Notes under the pieces: model-generated
What the model was told of the DNA's origin: nothing
Database searches by the model: none
What the model saw: only the letters and a program-made list of their open reading frames with translations
In this document: piece after piece, positions 49,658-58,343 of the stretch
Layout of the letters: the number at the start of each line of letters is the position of its first letter
Position numbering within the stretch: the stretch's first letter is position 1
DNA from: Cytophagales bacterium CG12_big_fil_rev_8_21_14_0_65_40_12
GTDB taxonomy: Bacteria; Bacteroidota; Bacteroidia; Cytophagales; Cyclobacteriaceae
NCBI GenBank assembly: GCA_002786855.1
Contig: PCUU01000008.1
Location: forward strand, 1 to 64,000
Length of the DNA stretch: 64,000 nucleotides
Reading direction: 5' to 3'
Made by a program: the position numbers and the translations under genes

Positions 49658-52278
49658 ACAATAAGCTCACAAATCAACCACCTAAATGGGCAAACCGCTT
49701 TCTAGAATGGTATTGCCGCCATGATCTTTTAGAAGATCTACAAGGTGATTTGTATGAGCATTTCGACAGGAACCTTACCAGCAAAAGCCTTAAGTCTGCA
49801 AAAATCACATATTGGTTAGATGTGATCAAGTTTTGCAGACCTTATACCATTAGAAAATTCAAAATAGTCAACAACATAAACTCAATTGTCATGTTTAAAA
49901 ATTACTTCAAAACATCGTTAAGGAGCATAGCCAGGAACAAGCTATTTTCCGCCATTAACATCTTTGGCTTAGCAGTCGGAATGTCGGTTTGCTTACTTAT
50001 GATTACCCTTTTTATGGAAGTGAGGAGCTATGATCGCTTCCACGAAGACGCAGAACGGATCTATAGAATTAACAACATCTATCAATCCTTGGACGAAGAC
50101 CCATCCTATTTTGCCTCCACATCTATTATTGCAGGCAAAAGACTTCAAGAGGAAGTTCCCGGAATTGATGCCTCAGTAATTATGAGAAGAAACTTTGGTG
50201 GTGATGCCAAAGTAGATGATAAAGTTGTTCCCCTTTCGGGAGTATATGCTTCTGAAGGCTTCTTTGATGTCTTTTCCTTTAAAATATTGAGAGGGAATGG
50301 GGCCACAGCCCTTGTTGAGCCATATTCTCTAGTACTTACTGATGAGACTGCTTCTAAAATCTTTGATGAAGGAGTTGACCCCTTAAATCAGATCATAAAG
50401 GTGAATGACAAGGATTTTAAGGTAACAGCTATTGTTGAGAAACCTCCATTCAATTCTCACCTAAAATTTCAATCACTGGCCTCTTTTTCCACCCATGAGA
50501 GCCAAGAAAAGGAAAGAGATAACAATATCATGGGCTGGACTAACATGTGGATGAACTATTGCTACATGAAATTGGCTGAAGGCACTACGATGCAGCAGAT
50601 AGAAGAAAGATTAGCAAAAATAAGCGAAGAAGAAAATGAGAAGTTTGACAGGATTAAAATTGAGCTTACGCTTCAATCTGTATTAAATATTATGACTGGC
50701 CCTGACTTAAGCAACCAAATTGGGCCGAGCATTGGTGGCAAAGGTTTGTGGGTATTTGGGCTCTTAGTTTTTGTGGTCATTCTATCCGCTGGATTTAATT
50801 ATACCAACCTCTCTATCGCTCGCTCATTGCGCAGGGCCAAAGAAGTGGGCGTAAGAAAAGTGGTGGGAGCCACAAGAAGTCAGATTATCTCACAGTTTAT
50901 CATTGAGGCTTGTGTCATTTCCGTTTCATCTTTGGTACTTGCCTATTTCCTTTTCCTCGTCCTCAAGCCTTATTTTCTAAATCTTGCTCCAGAAATTCAG
51001 CAAACCCTGCACTTAGCAACCGAGCCTAAACTTTTTATCTACTTCTTCTTGTTCGCCATACTAGTGGGAATTTTAGCGGGCTTGTTCCCTGCCACCCTGC
51101 TTTCCAAATTAAAGGCTGCTCAGGTGATGAAAGGGGTAAGCAACACTAAACTGTTTTCTAAAATTAATTTGAGAAAAGTACTCATCGTCATTCAATTCAC
51201 CTTATCTCTTGTTTTTATCATTTCAGCCAGCATTGCCTTCAAACAATACAAATATGCGCTGGCTTTTGACCTAGGGTACAAAACAGAAAATGTATTGAAC
51301 ATTGAGCTACAAGGCAATGACGCTGATCAGGTCAAAAGTATATATGAAGCCATACCAGAAGTTTCTGAAATCGCAGTTTCATCTCATCTGCTGAGTGTTG
51401 GAAGCCGCTGGGGGGCCGACATGAAATATGAAGACCCAATGGATTCTACTACGCTTTGGTATGCCAGCATTGATGGAAACTACATTCCGATGATGAAACA
51501 TAGATTACTGGCAGGAACCAACTTTGATCAAAGGCCGCTTCAGGAAGAAGAGTCAGAAATCATTGTAAATGAAACCACCATTAAGCGGTTCAATGTAGGA
51601 ACACCAGAAGAATCCATTGGCAAGTACTTAAAGGTAGACGACAAAAAACTAAGGATCATTGGCGTAATCGAAGATTTCCATTACGCGAAAGTCAGTGAAA
51701 GTATTGAATGTTTCGGTTTCAGGTACCAACCCAAAGAAGTATATACCATTAATTTGAAAATAGCATCGCCTGATTTACTAGGCACAATGGAAAAGATAGC
51801 GTCTGCTTGGAATGACTTTGACCCTGTTCATGAATTCGATGCCACTTTTTATGACGAAAAACTACAAAAAGCTTACAGCGAATATTCGGTAATGTTTACT
51901 CTAGTAGGTTTCTTGGCCTTCTTGACCATGACAATTGCTTCCTTGGGACTATTAGGAATGGCCGTTTACACAGCAGAAACCAGAGTTAAAGAAATTAGTA
52001 TTCGAAAGGTGCTTGGTGCAACTGAAGGCAGTTTAATTACCCTTTTAGCGAAAGGCTTTATGTGGTTATTGGTAATTTCAGCTGCCATTGCAGTTCCCCT
52101 CGCCTACTATTTCTTTGATAATGTAATTCTACAAGGTGCCGTGAATCGGGCCAGCATTGGCGCAATAGAATTATTTGGTGGGGTGCTCATCATCTTCACA
52201 ATTGGTTTTATCACAATTGGTTCGCAAACCTGGAAAGCAGCCAAAGCTAACCCTGCAAATACATTAAGAAACGAGTAA
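49654..52278 (+). CDS. FtsX/MacB-type ABC permease with PadR-linked prefix domain
   Basis: 874 residues. The first 75 or so are an extra cytoplasmic domain (PPKWANRFLEWYCRHDLLEDLQGDLYEHFDRN), the permease-prefix type that occurs with PadR neighbours. Next come the first membrane helix (about 97-120), a periplasmic MacB domain, an FtsX core with SLRRAKEVGVRKVVGATRSQ, a second MacB half and a C-terminal FtsX domain with VKEISIRKVLGAT. No ATPase is encoded here. Related to the permease at 4494, which lacks the prefix. Confidence 0.92.
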   Translation: MNNKLTNQPPKWANRFLEWYCRHDLLEDLQGDLYEHFDRNLTSKSLKSAKITYWLDVIKFCRPYTIRKFKIVNNINSIVMFKNYFKTSLRSIARNKLFSAINIFGLAVGMSVCLLMITLFMEVRSYDRFHEDAERIYRINNIYQSLDEDPSYFASTSIIAGKRLQEEVPGIDASVIMRRNFGGDAKVDDKVVPLSGVYASEGFFDVFSFKILRGNGATALVEPYSLVLTDETASKIFDEGVDPLNQIIKVNDKDFKVTAIVEKPPFNSHLKFQSLASFSTHESQEKERDNNIMGWTNMWMNYCYMKLAEGTTMQQIEERLAKISEEENEKFDRIKIELTLQSVLNIMTGPDLSNQIGPSIGGKGLWVFGLLVFVVILSAGFNYTNLSIARSLRRAKEVGVRKVVGATRSQIISQFIIEACVISVSSLVLAYFLFLVLKPYFLNLAPEIQQTLHLATEPKLFIYFFLFAILVGILAGLFPATLLSKLKAAQVMKGVSNTKLFSKINLRKVLIVIQFTLSLVFIISASIAFKQYKYALAFDLGYKTENVLNIELQGNDADQVKSIYEAIPEVSEIAVSSHLLSVGSRWGADMKYEDPMDSTTLWYASIDGNYIPMMKHRLLAGTNFDQRPLQEEESEIIVNETTIKRFNVGTPEESIGKYLKVDDKKLRIIGVIEDFHYAKVSESIECFGFRYQPKEVYTINLKIASPDLLGTMEKIASAWNDFDPVHEFDATFYDEKLQKAYSEYSVMFTLVGFLAFLTMTIASLGLLGMAVYTAETRVKEISIRKVLGATEGSLITLLAKGFMWLLVISAAIAVPLAYYFFDNVILQGAVNRASIGAIELFGGVLIIFTIGFITIGSQTWKAAKANPANTLRNE

Positions 52279-52286
52279 TTGAAATA

Positions 52287-52317
52287 ACAAAAGGAGTGCT
52301 TAAAGCACTCCTTTTGT
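52287..52317. terminator. bidirectional terminator between the permease and hisB
   Basis: A perfect 14-bp inverted repeat ACAAAAGGAGTGCT / AGCACTCCTTTTGT with loop TAA. Both strands end in T-runs, so it can stop transcripts from either side. On the minus strand it encodes the last residues of HisB (STKGVL) and its stop codon. Confidence 0.85.
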
Positions 52318-53397
52318 ACTAGGTAATCGGTTCATTTCATTGGCATTGCGTTGCACAGCCATTTTAATGGCTTTCGCGAAGGCCTTGAAGATGGACTCAA
52401 TTTTATGGTGCTCGTTTTCTCCTTCTACTTTGATATTGAGGTTGCACTTGGCGGCATCGGAAAAGGATTTGAAGAAGTGCATAAACATCTCAGTTGGCAT
52501 ATCTCCTACCCTTTCGCGCGTAAATTTGGCTTCCCAAACCAACCATGGCCTTCCGCTAAAATCAATGGCGACTTGTGCTAAGGCTTCATCCATTGGCAAT
52601 AAAAAGCCATAGCGATTTACTCCTTTTTTATCTCCAATCGCTTTTGCATATGCTTCTCCCAAAGCCAAGGCTGTATCTTCGATGGTATGGTGTTCATCAA
52701 TATGCAAATCACCTTTGACCTTAATTGTTAAATCAGCACCAGAATGTTTCCCTAATTGATCAAGCATATGATCGAAGAAACCTAACCCAGTTTCATTATG
52801 GCATTGGCCAGTACCGTCTAAATTCAATTGAATTAGAATATCTGTTTCTTTTGTCACCCGGTGTACTTCCGCAGTACGAGGTGGCATTTGCAAGAAATTG
52901 AAGATTTCATCCCAACTCATTGTCGTTAAGGCTGCTCTTTCATTTTTTTCTTCAGCAATGAAAATCGCCTTCGCCCCAAGGTTATCCGCCAATTGAATAT
53001 CTGTTACTCGATCTCCCAAAACATAGGAATTAGCAAGATCAAAATCTCCATTCATATAGTGCGTCAACAAACCCGTCCCAGGCTTTCTCGTAGGTGCATT
53101 CTCATGCCCAAATGTGCGGTCAATGGCAATTTCGTCAAATACGACACCTTCATTTTCAAGCGTTTGGAGCATTTTATTATGTGCAGGCCAAAAAGTATCT
53201 TCTGGAAAAGACGCTGTTCCCAAGCCATCTTGATTGGTGACCATCACCAACCTATAGTCAAGTTGTTCAGCAATTTTACGCAAGTTCGAAATCGCCCCGG
53301 GCAAGAACTCTAATTTTTCTAAAGAATCTACCTGCTGATCTTCCTTAGGCTCGATAATAATGGTACCATCACGATCTATAAACAATATTTTTTTCAT
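52300..53397 (-). CDS. hisB: bifunctional histidinol-phosphatase / imidazoleglycerol-phosphate dehydratase
   Basis: 365 residues. The N-terminal HAD phosphatase ([10 protein letters not shown], nucleophile Asp8 and Asp10) occupies about residues 1-165 and removes phosphate from histidinol phosphate. The C-terminal IGPD domain has the manganese-binding histidine motifs [28 protein letters not shown] and NEHHKIES. The fused form is also found in enterobacteria and is common in Bacteroidota. Last gene of the his operon. Its final codons lie in the terminator. Confidence 0.97.
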   Translation of the reverse strand: MKKILFIDRDGTIIIEPKEDQQVDSLEKLEFLPGAISNLRKIAEQLDYRLVMVTNQDGLGTASFPEDTFWPAHNKMLQTLENEGVVFDEIAIDRTFGHENAPTRKPGTGLLTHYMNGDFDLANSYVLGDRVTDIQLADNLGAKAIFIAEEKNERAALTTMSWDEIFNFLQMPPRTAEVHRVTKETDILIQLNLDGTGQCHNETGLGFFDHMLDQLGKHSGADLTIKVKGDLHIDEHHTIEDTALALGEAYAKAIGDKKGVNRYGFLLPMDEALAQVAIDFSGRPWLVWEAKFTRERVGDMPTEMFMHFFKSFSDAAKCNLNIKVEGENEHHKIESIFKAFAKAIKMAVQRNANEMNRLPSTKGVL

Positions 53398-53474
53398 CCT
53401 TCATGGTTTATTGTTCGCAGTTTAATGTTCTTGGTTGAAACCACTTCTGTCAACTTTGAACTTCAAACTTTAAA

Positions 53475-54524
53475 CTAATTTAAAACTGTTTTGAGTGCTT
53501 CAATCAGCATTTCATTTTCCTTTTCGGTACCCACAGTAATTCGGATACCTCCCTCGCAAAGCGCAACTTTTGATCGATCCCTTGTAATGATCTTCTTAGC
53601 GATCAAAGCTTGATAAACTGCCGAGGCATTGTCCATTTTGACTAAAAAGAAGTTTGCGTCCGTTGGACAAATCGTTTTGATCTTTAGATTTTCAGCCAAA
53701 GCCTTTCCTAATATTTCGCGATTCGCAAGAATTTGTGCTACCATTTGATCTTTGGCTTGCACATTATCCAAGGCTTCTATAACCGTCCTTTGTATCAGGC
53801 CACTAAGGTTATAAGGTGCCTTGATTCTATTCAAAATGGCTAGGATTTCTTTTGATGCGAAGGCCATTCCTAATCTCAAAGAAGCCAAGCCCCATGCCTT
53901 GCTAAAAGTTTGCAGCACCAACAAATTCGGATATTGATCGAGTTTATGCACAAAGCTTTCTCTCGATGTAAAATCAACATAAGCCTCATCCACTATCACA
54001 ATGCCTTTAAAGGATTTGATCACTTCTTCAATTTTAACTAAAGAGACATCATTTCCTGTTGGGTTATTTGGCGAACATATAAACAAAAGCTTACTGTTTC
54101 CGTCAATCTTGGCCTCAATGCTTGCTAAGTCCAAATCATAGTAAGCAGTAAGCAATGCTTCGCGCACTTCCACATTATTGATATCCGCACTGACCTTATA
54201 CATGCCATAAGTCGGTGGGTTGATAATGATATTGTCCTTAATTGGCTCGCAAAACGCTCTCAGCAGTAAATCAATAGGCTCATCGCTGCCATTTCCCAGA
54301 AAAATATTCTCGGCCTTTACCCCTTTAATTTGAGCAATCTTAGCCTTTAAATCGTATTGATAAGGATCAGGATATCGGTTCCAATTTTCTTTTGTAATCG
54401 AGCCAATTGGGTTCTCGTTGGCATCGAGAAAAACGCCCTTGCTACCTTTATAATCATCGCGTGCAGAAGAATAAGGCACCAACTTTTGCAAGTGGGCTCT
54501 TAAAAGTACGTTCGGATCAAACAT
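53475..54524 (-). CDS. hisC: histidinol-phosphate aminotransferase
   Basis: About 349 residues from MFDPNVLLRAHL; a start 12 bp upstream is possible. PLP enzyme that converts imidazole-acetol phosphate to histidinol phosphate. The YSSARDDY, GNGSDEPIDLLLRAF and SPNNPTG motifs and the PLP lysine in FSKAWG (about residue 209) are present, followed by RLGMAFAS. It overlaps hisD by 8 bp and lies 77 bp before hisB. Confidence 0.97.
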   Translation of the reverse strand: MFDPNVLLRAHLQKLVPYSSARDDYKGSKGVFLDANENPIGSITKENWNRYPDPYQYDLKAKIAQIKGVKAENIFLGNGSDEPIDLLLRAFCEPIKDNIIINPPTYGMYKVSADINNVEVREALLTAYYDLDLASIEAKIDGNSKLLFICSPNNPTGNDVSLVKIEEVIKSFKGIVIVDEAYVDFTSRESFVHKLDQYPNLLVLQTFSKAWGLASLRLGMAFASKEILAILNRIKAPYNLSGLIQRTVIEALDNVQAKDQMVAQILANREILGKALAENLKIKTICPTDANFFLVKMDNASAVYQALIAKKIITRDRSKVALCEGGIRITVGTEKENEMLIEALKTVLN

Positions 54525-55806
54525 TGTTGATTTCATTTAATCTGATGGTCACCGCATTTTTGTGTGCTTGCAGCAACTCTGCTTCAGCCAATTTTTCTAC
54601 CACCGGCCCTAAAGCCTTTAAACCCTCTTTTGTGATTTCTTGATAGGTGATTTTTTTCAAGTAACTATCCAGCGAAACACCGCTGTACATTTTCGCATAA
54701 CCGTTGGTTGGTAAAGTGTGATTAGTACCTGAAGCGTAATCGCCTGCCGATTCGGGAGTATAATTACCTATAAAAACGGAACCAGCATTCATGATTTGAT
54801 CGGAAACGATCCACGGGTTTTCTACCGAAAGGATCAAATGCTCTGCGCCATATTCGTTCAACAAAGCGATGGCTTCTTTTGGGCTTTCCATCACAATTGC
54901 CATACTGTTTTCTAAAGCCTTAGCCGCGATTTCTTTCCTTGGTAATTCAATCAATTGTAAGTCTAATTCTGATTGTATGGCCTGAACAACAGTTTCAGAA
55001 GAAGCCACCAATACCACCTGAGAATCCATTCCGTGTTCAGCCTGCGAAAGCAAGTCGGCAGCCACGAAAGCTGGAACCGCAGTTTCATCGGCATAAATCG
55101 CCACTTCTGAAGGACCAGCTGGCATGTCTATTGCCAAACCATATTTTGTTGAAAGCTGTTTGGCAGCCGTTACGTATTGATTTCCTGGGCCAAATATCTT
55201 GTTGACTTTCGGGATAGTATCCGTTCCGAAAGTCATGGCGGCAATGGCTTGCGCCCCTCCAACTTTAAAAATCTTAGTTACTCCAACCAAATGAGCTGTG
55301 TATAAAATGGCAGGATTGATCTTCCCATTTTGATCAGGCGGAGTGCATAATACGATCTCTTTGCAGCCTGCAATCTTTGCCGGCACTCCCAACATCAATA
55401 CGGTAGAAAGTAAAGGAGCGGTACCCCCTGGGATGTAAAGACCGACCTTTTCGATCGCCACGGATTTTCGATAACAGTTTACGCCTGGCATGGTTTCTAC
55501 TTGAAGCAACCCCTGTTTTTGAGCACTATGAAAAGTGTCGATATTGTGTTTTGCCGTGGCAATAGCTACTTTCAAATCATCCGGCACTAAATTAATCGCA
55601 TCTTGGACTTCGGCATTGCTGACATCCAATGAGCTGATTTCTACCCCGTCAAACTTTAAGGTGAAGCGTTTCAAAGCCACATCGCCTTCTGCCTTCACCT
55701 GTTCCATAATGGGCTTTACAATGGCCTCGATGGTTTCTAAATCCATGGTAGGCCGCTTTAAAAGTAGCTCCCATGTTGATTTCTGAGGATTGATCACGTT
55801 TTTCAT
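54517..55806 (-). CDS. hisD: histidinol dehydrogenase
   Basis: 429 residues. Oxidises L-histidinol to L-histidine in two NAD-dependent steps. Conserved blocks are YIPGGTAPLLSTVLMLGVPAKIAGC, VGGAQAIAAMTFGTDTIP, IDMPAGPSEVAIYAD with the zinc and catalytic sites nearby (LLSQAEHGMDSQ), and DYASGTNHTLPTNGYAKMYSG. It overlaps hisG by 4 bp (ATGA). Confidence 0.97.
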   Translation of the reverse strand: MKNVINPQKSTWELLLKRPTMDLETIEAIVKPIMEQVKAEGDVALKRFTLKFDGVEISSLDVSNAEVQDAINLVPDDLKVAIATAKHNIDTFHSAQKQGLLQVETMPGVNCYRKSVAIEKVGLYIPGGTAPLLSTVLMLGVPAKIAGCKEIVLCTPPDQNGKINPAILYTAHLVGVTKIFKVGGAQAIAAMTFGTDTIPKVNKIFGPGNQYVTAAKQLSTKYGLAIDMPAGPSEVAIYADETAVPAFVAADLLSQAEHGMDSQVVLVASSETVVQAIQSELDLQLIELPRKEIAAKALENSMAIVMESPKEAIALLNEYGAEHLILSVENPWIVSDQIMNAGSVFIGNYTPESAGDYASGTNHTLPTNGYAKMYSGVSLDSYLKKITYQEITKEGLKALGPVVEKLAEAELLQAHKNAVTIRLNEINNV

Positions 55807-56663
55807 AAAATCATTTTTTCGATTGGAACTACTAAGATACCCTGTGCGCCTGCATCTCTCAAATCTTCAATGATTTGCCAGAAATCATCTTCCTTGATTA
55901 CAGAATGTACAGAACTCCAGCCTTCGGTAGCCAATGGCAAAACGGTCGGACTTTTCATACCTGGTAGAATGCTGATAATCTTAGCAACAGCATCGTTAGG
56001 CGCATTCAACAGAATGTATTTGTTGTTCTTGGCCGTTTGAACTGAATCAATTCTAAAAATCAATCGATCTAAAATGGCTTTCTTTTCATCAGAAAGGTTC
56101 TTGTTCGCCAGCAAAACCGCCTCGGATTTGAAAATCACCTCTACCTCCTTTAAGCCATTGCTCAGTAGTGTTGAGCCAGAACTTACGATATCGCAAATAC
56201 CATAGGCCAAACCGATACTCGGGGCGATTTCTACCGACCCGCTAATTTCGTGGATATCAGCAGTGATATTATTCGCCTTTAGGTAGTCTCCCAAAATCTT
56301 TGGGTACGAAGTAGCCAAGCTCCTTCCTTCAAAATCTTGAATCCCATTGTAAGTTTGATTTTTGTCAATGGCCAAAGAAAGTCGGCATTTAGAAAAACCC
56401 AGTTTCTTTACCCAATCCACTTGCTTGTCCTTTTCTTCAGCTTCGTTTGCCCCAACGATACCCAAATCTGCTATGCCATCTTGTACGTAACCAGGGATAT
56501 CATCATCCCTCAGAAAAAGAAACTCCATTGGAAAATTAGAAGCTTCTGCCTTCAATTTCCCGGTTCCATTGTTCACTTTAATGCCACATTCTTTGATTAA
56601 GGAAAGTGATTCCTCGCTTAATCTTCCACTTTTTTGAACTGCAATGCGTAGTGTAGTATTCAT
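55803..56663 (-). CDS. hisG: ATP phosphoribosyltransferase (long form)
   Basis: 286 residues. First step of histidine synthesis, ATP plus PRPP. Long HisG_L type: catalytic domain with LRIAVQKSGRLSEESLSLI, DLGIVGANEAEE and the PRPP-site region SGSVEIAPSIGLAYGICDIVSSGSTL (in blocks), and a C-terminal ACT-like regulatory domain (from about 210) that would give feedback inhibition by histidine. First structural gene after the his leader. Confidence 0.97.
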   Translation of the reverse strand: MNTTLRIAVQKSGRLSEESLSLIKECGIKVNNGTGKLKAEASNFPMEFLFLRDDDIPGYVQDGIADLGIVGANEAEEKDKQVDWVKKLGFSKCRLSLAIDKNQTYNGIQDFEGRSLATSYPKILGDYLKANNITADIHEISGSVEIAPSIGLAYGICDIVSSGSTLLSNGLKEVEVIFKSEAVLLANKNLSDEKKAILDRLIFRIDSVQTAKNNKYILLNAPNDAVAKIISILPGMKSPTVLPLATEGWSSVHSVIKEDDFWQIIEDLRDAGAQGILVVPIEKMIL

Positions 56664-56689
56664 TTTTTATGTTTTGAAATCGGCCTAAG

Positions 56690-56776
56690 GCAAATGTAAT
56701 CAGCCTTATCAACCGTAAAGTCTTGAAAATGATTTATAAATTTTGATCGAATGTACCGACAGGAACTGCCGGGCAG
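56690..56776 (-). promoter_or_regulatory. candidate his attenuator structures between leader and hisG
   Basis: Minus-strand order after the leader stop: CCGGCAG/CTGTCGG (7 bp with one G-U, loop TTC, about 56757-56773), then AAGGC/GCCTT (about 56687-56707). Neither is followed by a T-run, so no classic intrinsic attenuator can be drawn with certainty. The space from leader to hisG, 132 bp, has room for competing stems. Confidence 0.35.
56691..56698 (-). promoter_or_regulatory. secondary -7-like box close to hisG
   Basis: TACATTTG on the minus strand, 27 bp before the hisG start, fits the -7 consensus, but no TTG lies 17-23 bp upstream. If real, it would bypass the leader. It also lies inside the AAGGC/GCCTT hairpin. 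Confidence 0.25.
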
Positions 56777-56795
56777 GGGTGTTTATATATCTCTC

Positions 56796-56864
56796 TTACG
56801 AGAGATGGTGGAAATGATGCACATGATGTGCAGGAATTGAAGCGATATCTGTGTTTTTCAACAT
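56796..56864 (-). CDS. hisL: histidine operon leader peptide
   Basis: A 22-residue ORF on the minus strand, MLKNTDIASIPA followed by HHVHHFHH and LS, so six of eight consecutive codons are histidine. It ends 132 bp before hisG, the first his gene. Six clustered histidine codons before a his operon are the hallmark of attenuation by ribosome stalling on charged tRNA-His shortage. The first histidine codons lie in a 7-bp inverted repeat (TGCACAT / ATGTGCA), and the stop codon lies in the loop of a second (ATCTCTC-GTAA-GAGAGAT). The start codon is 6 bp past the -7 box, so the mRNA may be leaderless. Confidence 0.85.
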   Translation of the reverse strand: MLKNTDIASIPAHHVHHFHHLS

Positions 56865-56870
56865 CGTTGG

Positions 56871-56900
56871 CAAAGGTAGTGAAGGCTGGCAATTGAGCAA
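56871..56900 (-). promoter_or_regulatory. histidine operon promoter
   Basis: On the minus strand, TTG (56898-56900), a 19-bp spacer and TACCTTTG (56871-56878). The ATG of the leader peptide begins 7 bases after the final G, about where transcription is expected to start in Bacteroidota. Confidence 0.85.
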
Positions 56901-56981
56901 ACAAAAAACAAACTCTTTAGCAGTTCATTGTTTAAAGTTCATGGCTAAAGCTTATTTTAGGTCAGATTAAAGAACAATCAA

Positions 56982-57320
56982 ATGGCATTTAGCGATTTTT
57001 TAGCAGACAGGGTTCGCCAACGACTATCCAAGGCCAATATTACTGAGGAAAAAAAGATGATGGGTGGACTAATTTTTATGGTCAATGATAAAATGTGCAT
57101 TGGAGTAGATATTGATAAAACCACTGGACTGGACCGTTTAATGGTGCGCGTTGGCAAAGCCGCACACGAACAATTACTTTTTAAAAAGGGAAGTCAACAA
57201 ATGGATTTTACTGGTAAAGCGATGCGAGGCTTTTTATTTATTAGCCCTGAAGGTTTTGATGCTGATGAAGACCTAGACTTTTGGACAGAAAAGGCACTTG
57301 AGTTTAATAAAGAAATCTAA
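56982..57320 (+). CDS. TfoX N-terminal domain protein
   Basis: 112 residues covering the whole TfoX/Sxy N-terminal domain (FLADRVRQRLSKANITEEKKMMGGLIFMVNDKMCIGV), without the C-terminal helix-hairpin-helix domain of full TfoX. It ends GFDADEDLDFWTEKALEFNKE. In gamma-proteobacteria full TfoX controls competence; short Bacteroidota forms have no known role. Divergent from the his leader, 82 bp from the his promoter. Confidence 0.85.
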   Translation: MAFSDFLADRVRQRLSKANITEEKKMMGGLIFMVNDKMCIGVDIDKTTGLDRLMVRVGKAAHEQLLFKKGSQQMDFTGKAMRGFLFISPEGFDADEDLDFWTEKALEFNKEI

Positions 57321-57330
57321 ATCGTTGACT

Positions 57331-57714
57331 ATGAACATGAGAACCACCTTAAAACTCGAACAACTCCCTCTTTTCATCCTCTTCACATTGGTATATTTTG
57401 AATTCTATGAAGGAGGTTGGGTACTCTTTGCAAGCTTATTCTTTGCTCCAGATCTAGCTTTTTTGGCCATACTCATTAATAAGAAGGTAGCCACCATTGC
57501 CTACAATGCTGCCCATCATAAAGGCCTGATTTCTTTGATGATGATTATTGGCTATGCAATTTCTAATGAACTACTGATTTTGATAGGCCTTATCTTTATG
57601 GCCCATTCTTGCTTCGATAGAATGTTAGGTTATGGACTCAAATTCTTCGATAGTTTCGACCATACCCACTTAGGTTGGATGGGCAAAAGCAAGCATAAGA
57701 ACCTAGAAGTCTGA
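57331..57714 (+). CDS. DUF4260 family membrane protein
   Basis: 127 residues from MNMRTTLKLEQL; the longer frame from 57298 overlaps the TfoX-like gene and is rejected. Three to four membrane helices (LFILFTLVYFEF, WVLFASLFFAPDLAFLAIL, LISLMMIIGYAISNELLILIGLIFMAHSCFDRMLGYGLK) carry the family's conserved YNAAHHK and HSCFDRMLGYGLK segments. Function unknown. It lies 10 bp after the TfoX-like gene and may share its transcript. Confidence 0.85.
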   Translation: MNMRTTLKLEQLPLFILFTLVYFEFYEGGWVLFASLFFAPDLAFLAILINKKVATIAYNAAHHKGLISLMMIIGYAISNELLILIGLIFMAHSCFDRMLGYGLKFFDSFDHTHLGWMGKSKHKNLEV

Positions 57715-57726
57715 CGGCAAAAAAGC

Positions 57727-57748
57727 GGATTACTTTATCCAGTAATCC
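57727..57748 (-). terminator. terminator at the 3' end of the Dabb gene
   Basis: Arms GGATTACT / AGTAATCC with loop TTATCC on the plus strand, followed on the minus strand by GCTTTTTTG. The stop codon of the Dabb gene lies inside it, so the stem also encodes the final DYWIK. Confidence 0.75.
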
Positions 57749-58158
57749 ACGACTAAAACATCTCCCAAAATTCTATCCAATAAGGCTCCAAATGCTTTAT
57801 GATCAGGATGAGGTAAATAAATCGCCCTATCTTCTTCAGACTTGAAAGTCAAAAAATAGCAATGGGTAAATCCTTTATCTAAACCTTCTGGGCTATTGTT
57901 TAAGCCCCATTCAAAGCCTTTGATCTGTGGAATTTTATTGGGTAAGTCCAAAAAAGCATCTTCTGCTTTCTTGATGGCATCAGGATCAGCATCTGGTTTA
58001 AACTGAAAAAGTACTACATGCCTTAGGAGTGGTTCTGACTTAACATCGGTCATGGTCTTTTCAACTTCTTCGTTTTTGGTTTGACAAGAAAAGGTCATAG
58101 TCGCAAGCAAGAGAATACTCGCTACTAGTAAGATTGATGATTTTAGGTTGCGTTTCAT
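57730..58158 (-). CDS. Dabb-domain (stress-responsive A/B barrel) lipoprotein
   Basis: 142 residues. The signal MKRNLKSSILLVASILLLATMTFSC ends in a lipobox with Cys25. A short spacer leads to the Dabb domain (LLRHVVLFQFKPDADPDAIKKAEDAF, GFEWGLNN, HCYFLTFKSEEDRAIYLPHPDHKAFG, VVDYWIK), a small dimeric alpha/beta barrel. Members vary in function, from stress-linked to cyclases; a periplasmic lipoprotein form is typical of Bacteroidota. Convergent with the DUF4260 gene. Confidence 0.88.
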   Translation of the reverse strand: MKRNLKSSILLVASILLLATMTFSCQTKNEEVEKTMTDVKSEPLLRHVVLFQFKPDADPDAIKKAEDAFLDLPNKIPQIKGFEWGLNNSPEGLDKGFTHCYFLTFKSEEDRAIYLPHPDHKAFGALLDRILGDVLVVDYWIK

Positions 58159-58343
58159 TGCGGAAGTTAGTTAAAAAACGGAATGGCACTAACTCAATTT
58201 TAATCAATTCGATAGTGTGATTTGAGAGTTAGTTTACATTTCACAAGTTTTCCTTATAATCAATTGGGAGATTTCTCATCACAGGGCTAAAAGTGAAATA
58301 ATCTGATAACTTTATAGCCTTTACACAAAAGCATTATCAAATC

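Noticed and set aside
56691-56698. A second his promoter directly before hisG
   Set aside because: Only a -7-like box is present with no -33 TTG. It was kept as a low-confidence feature, not a finding.
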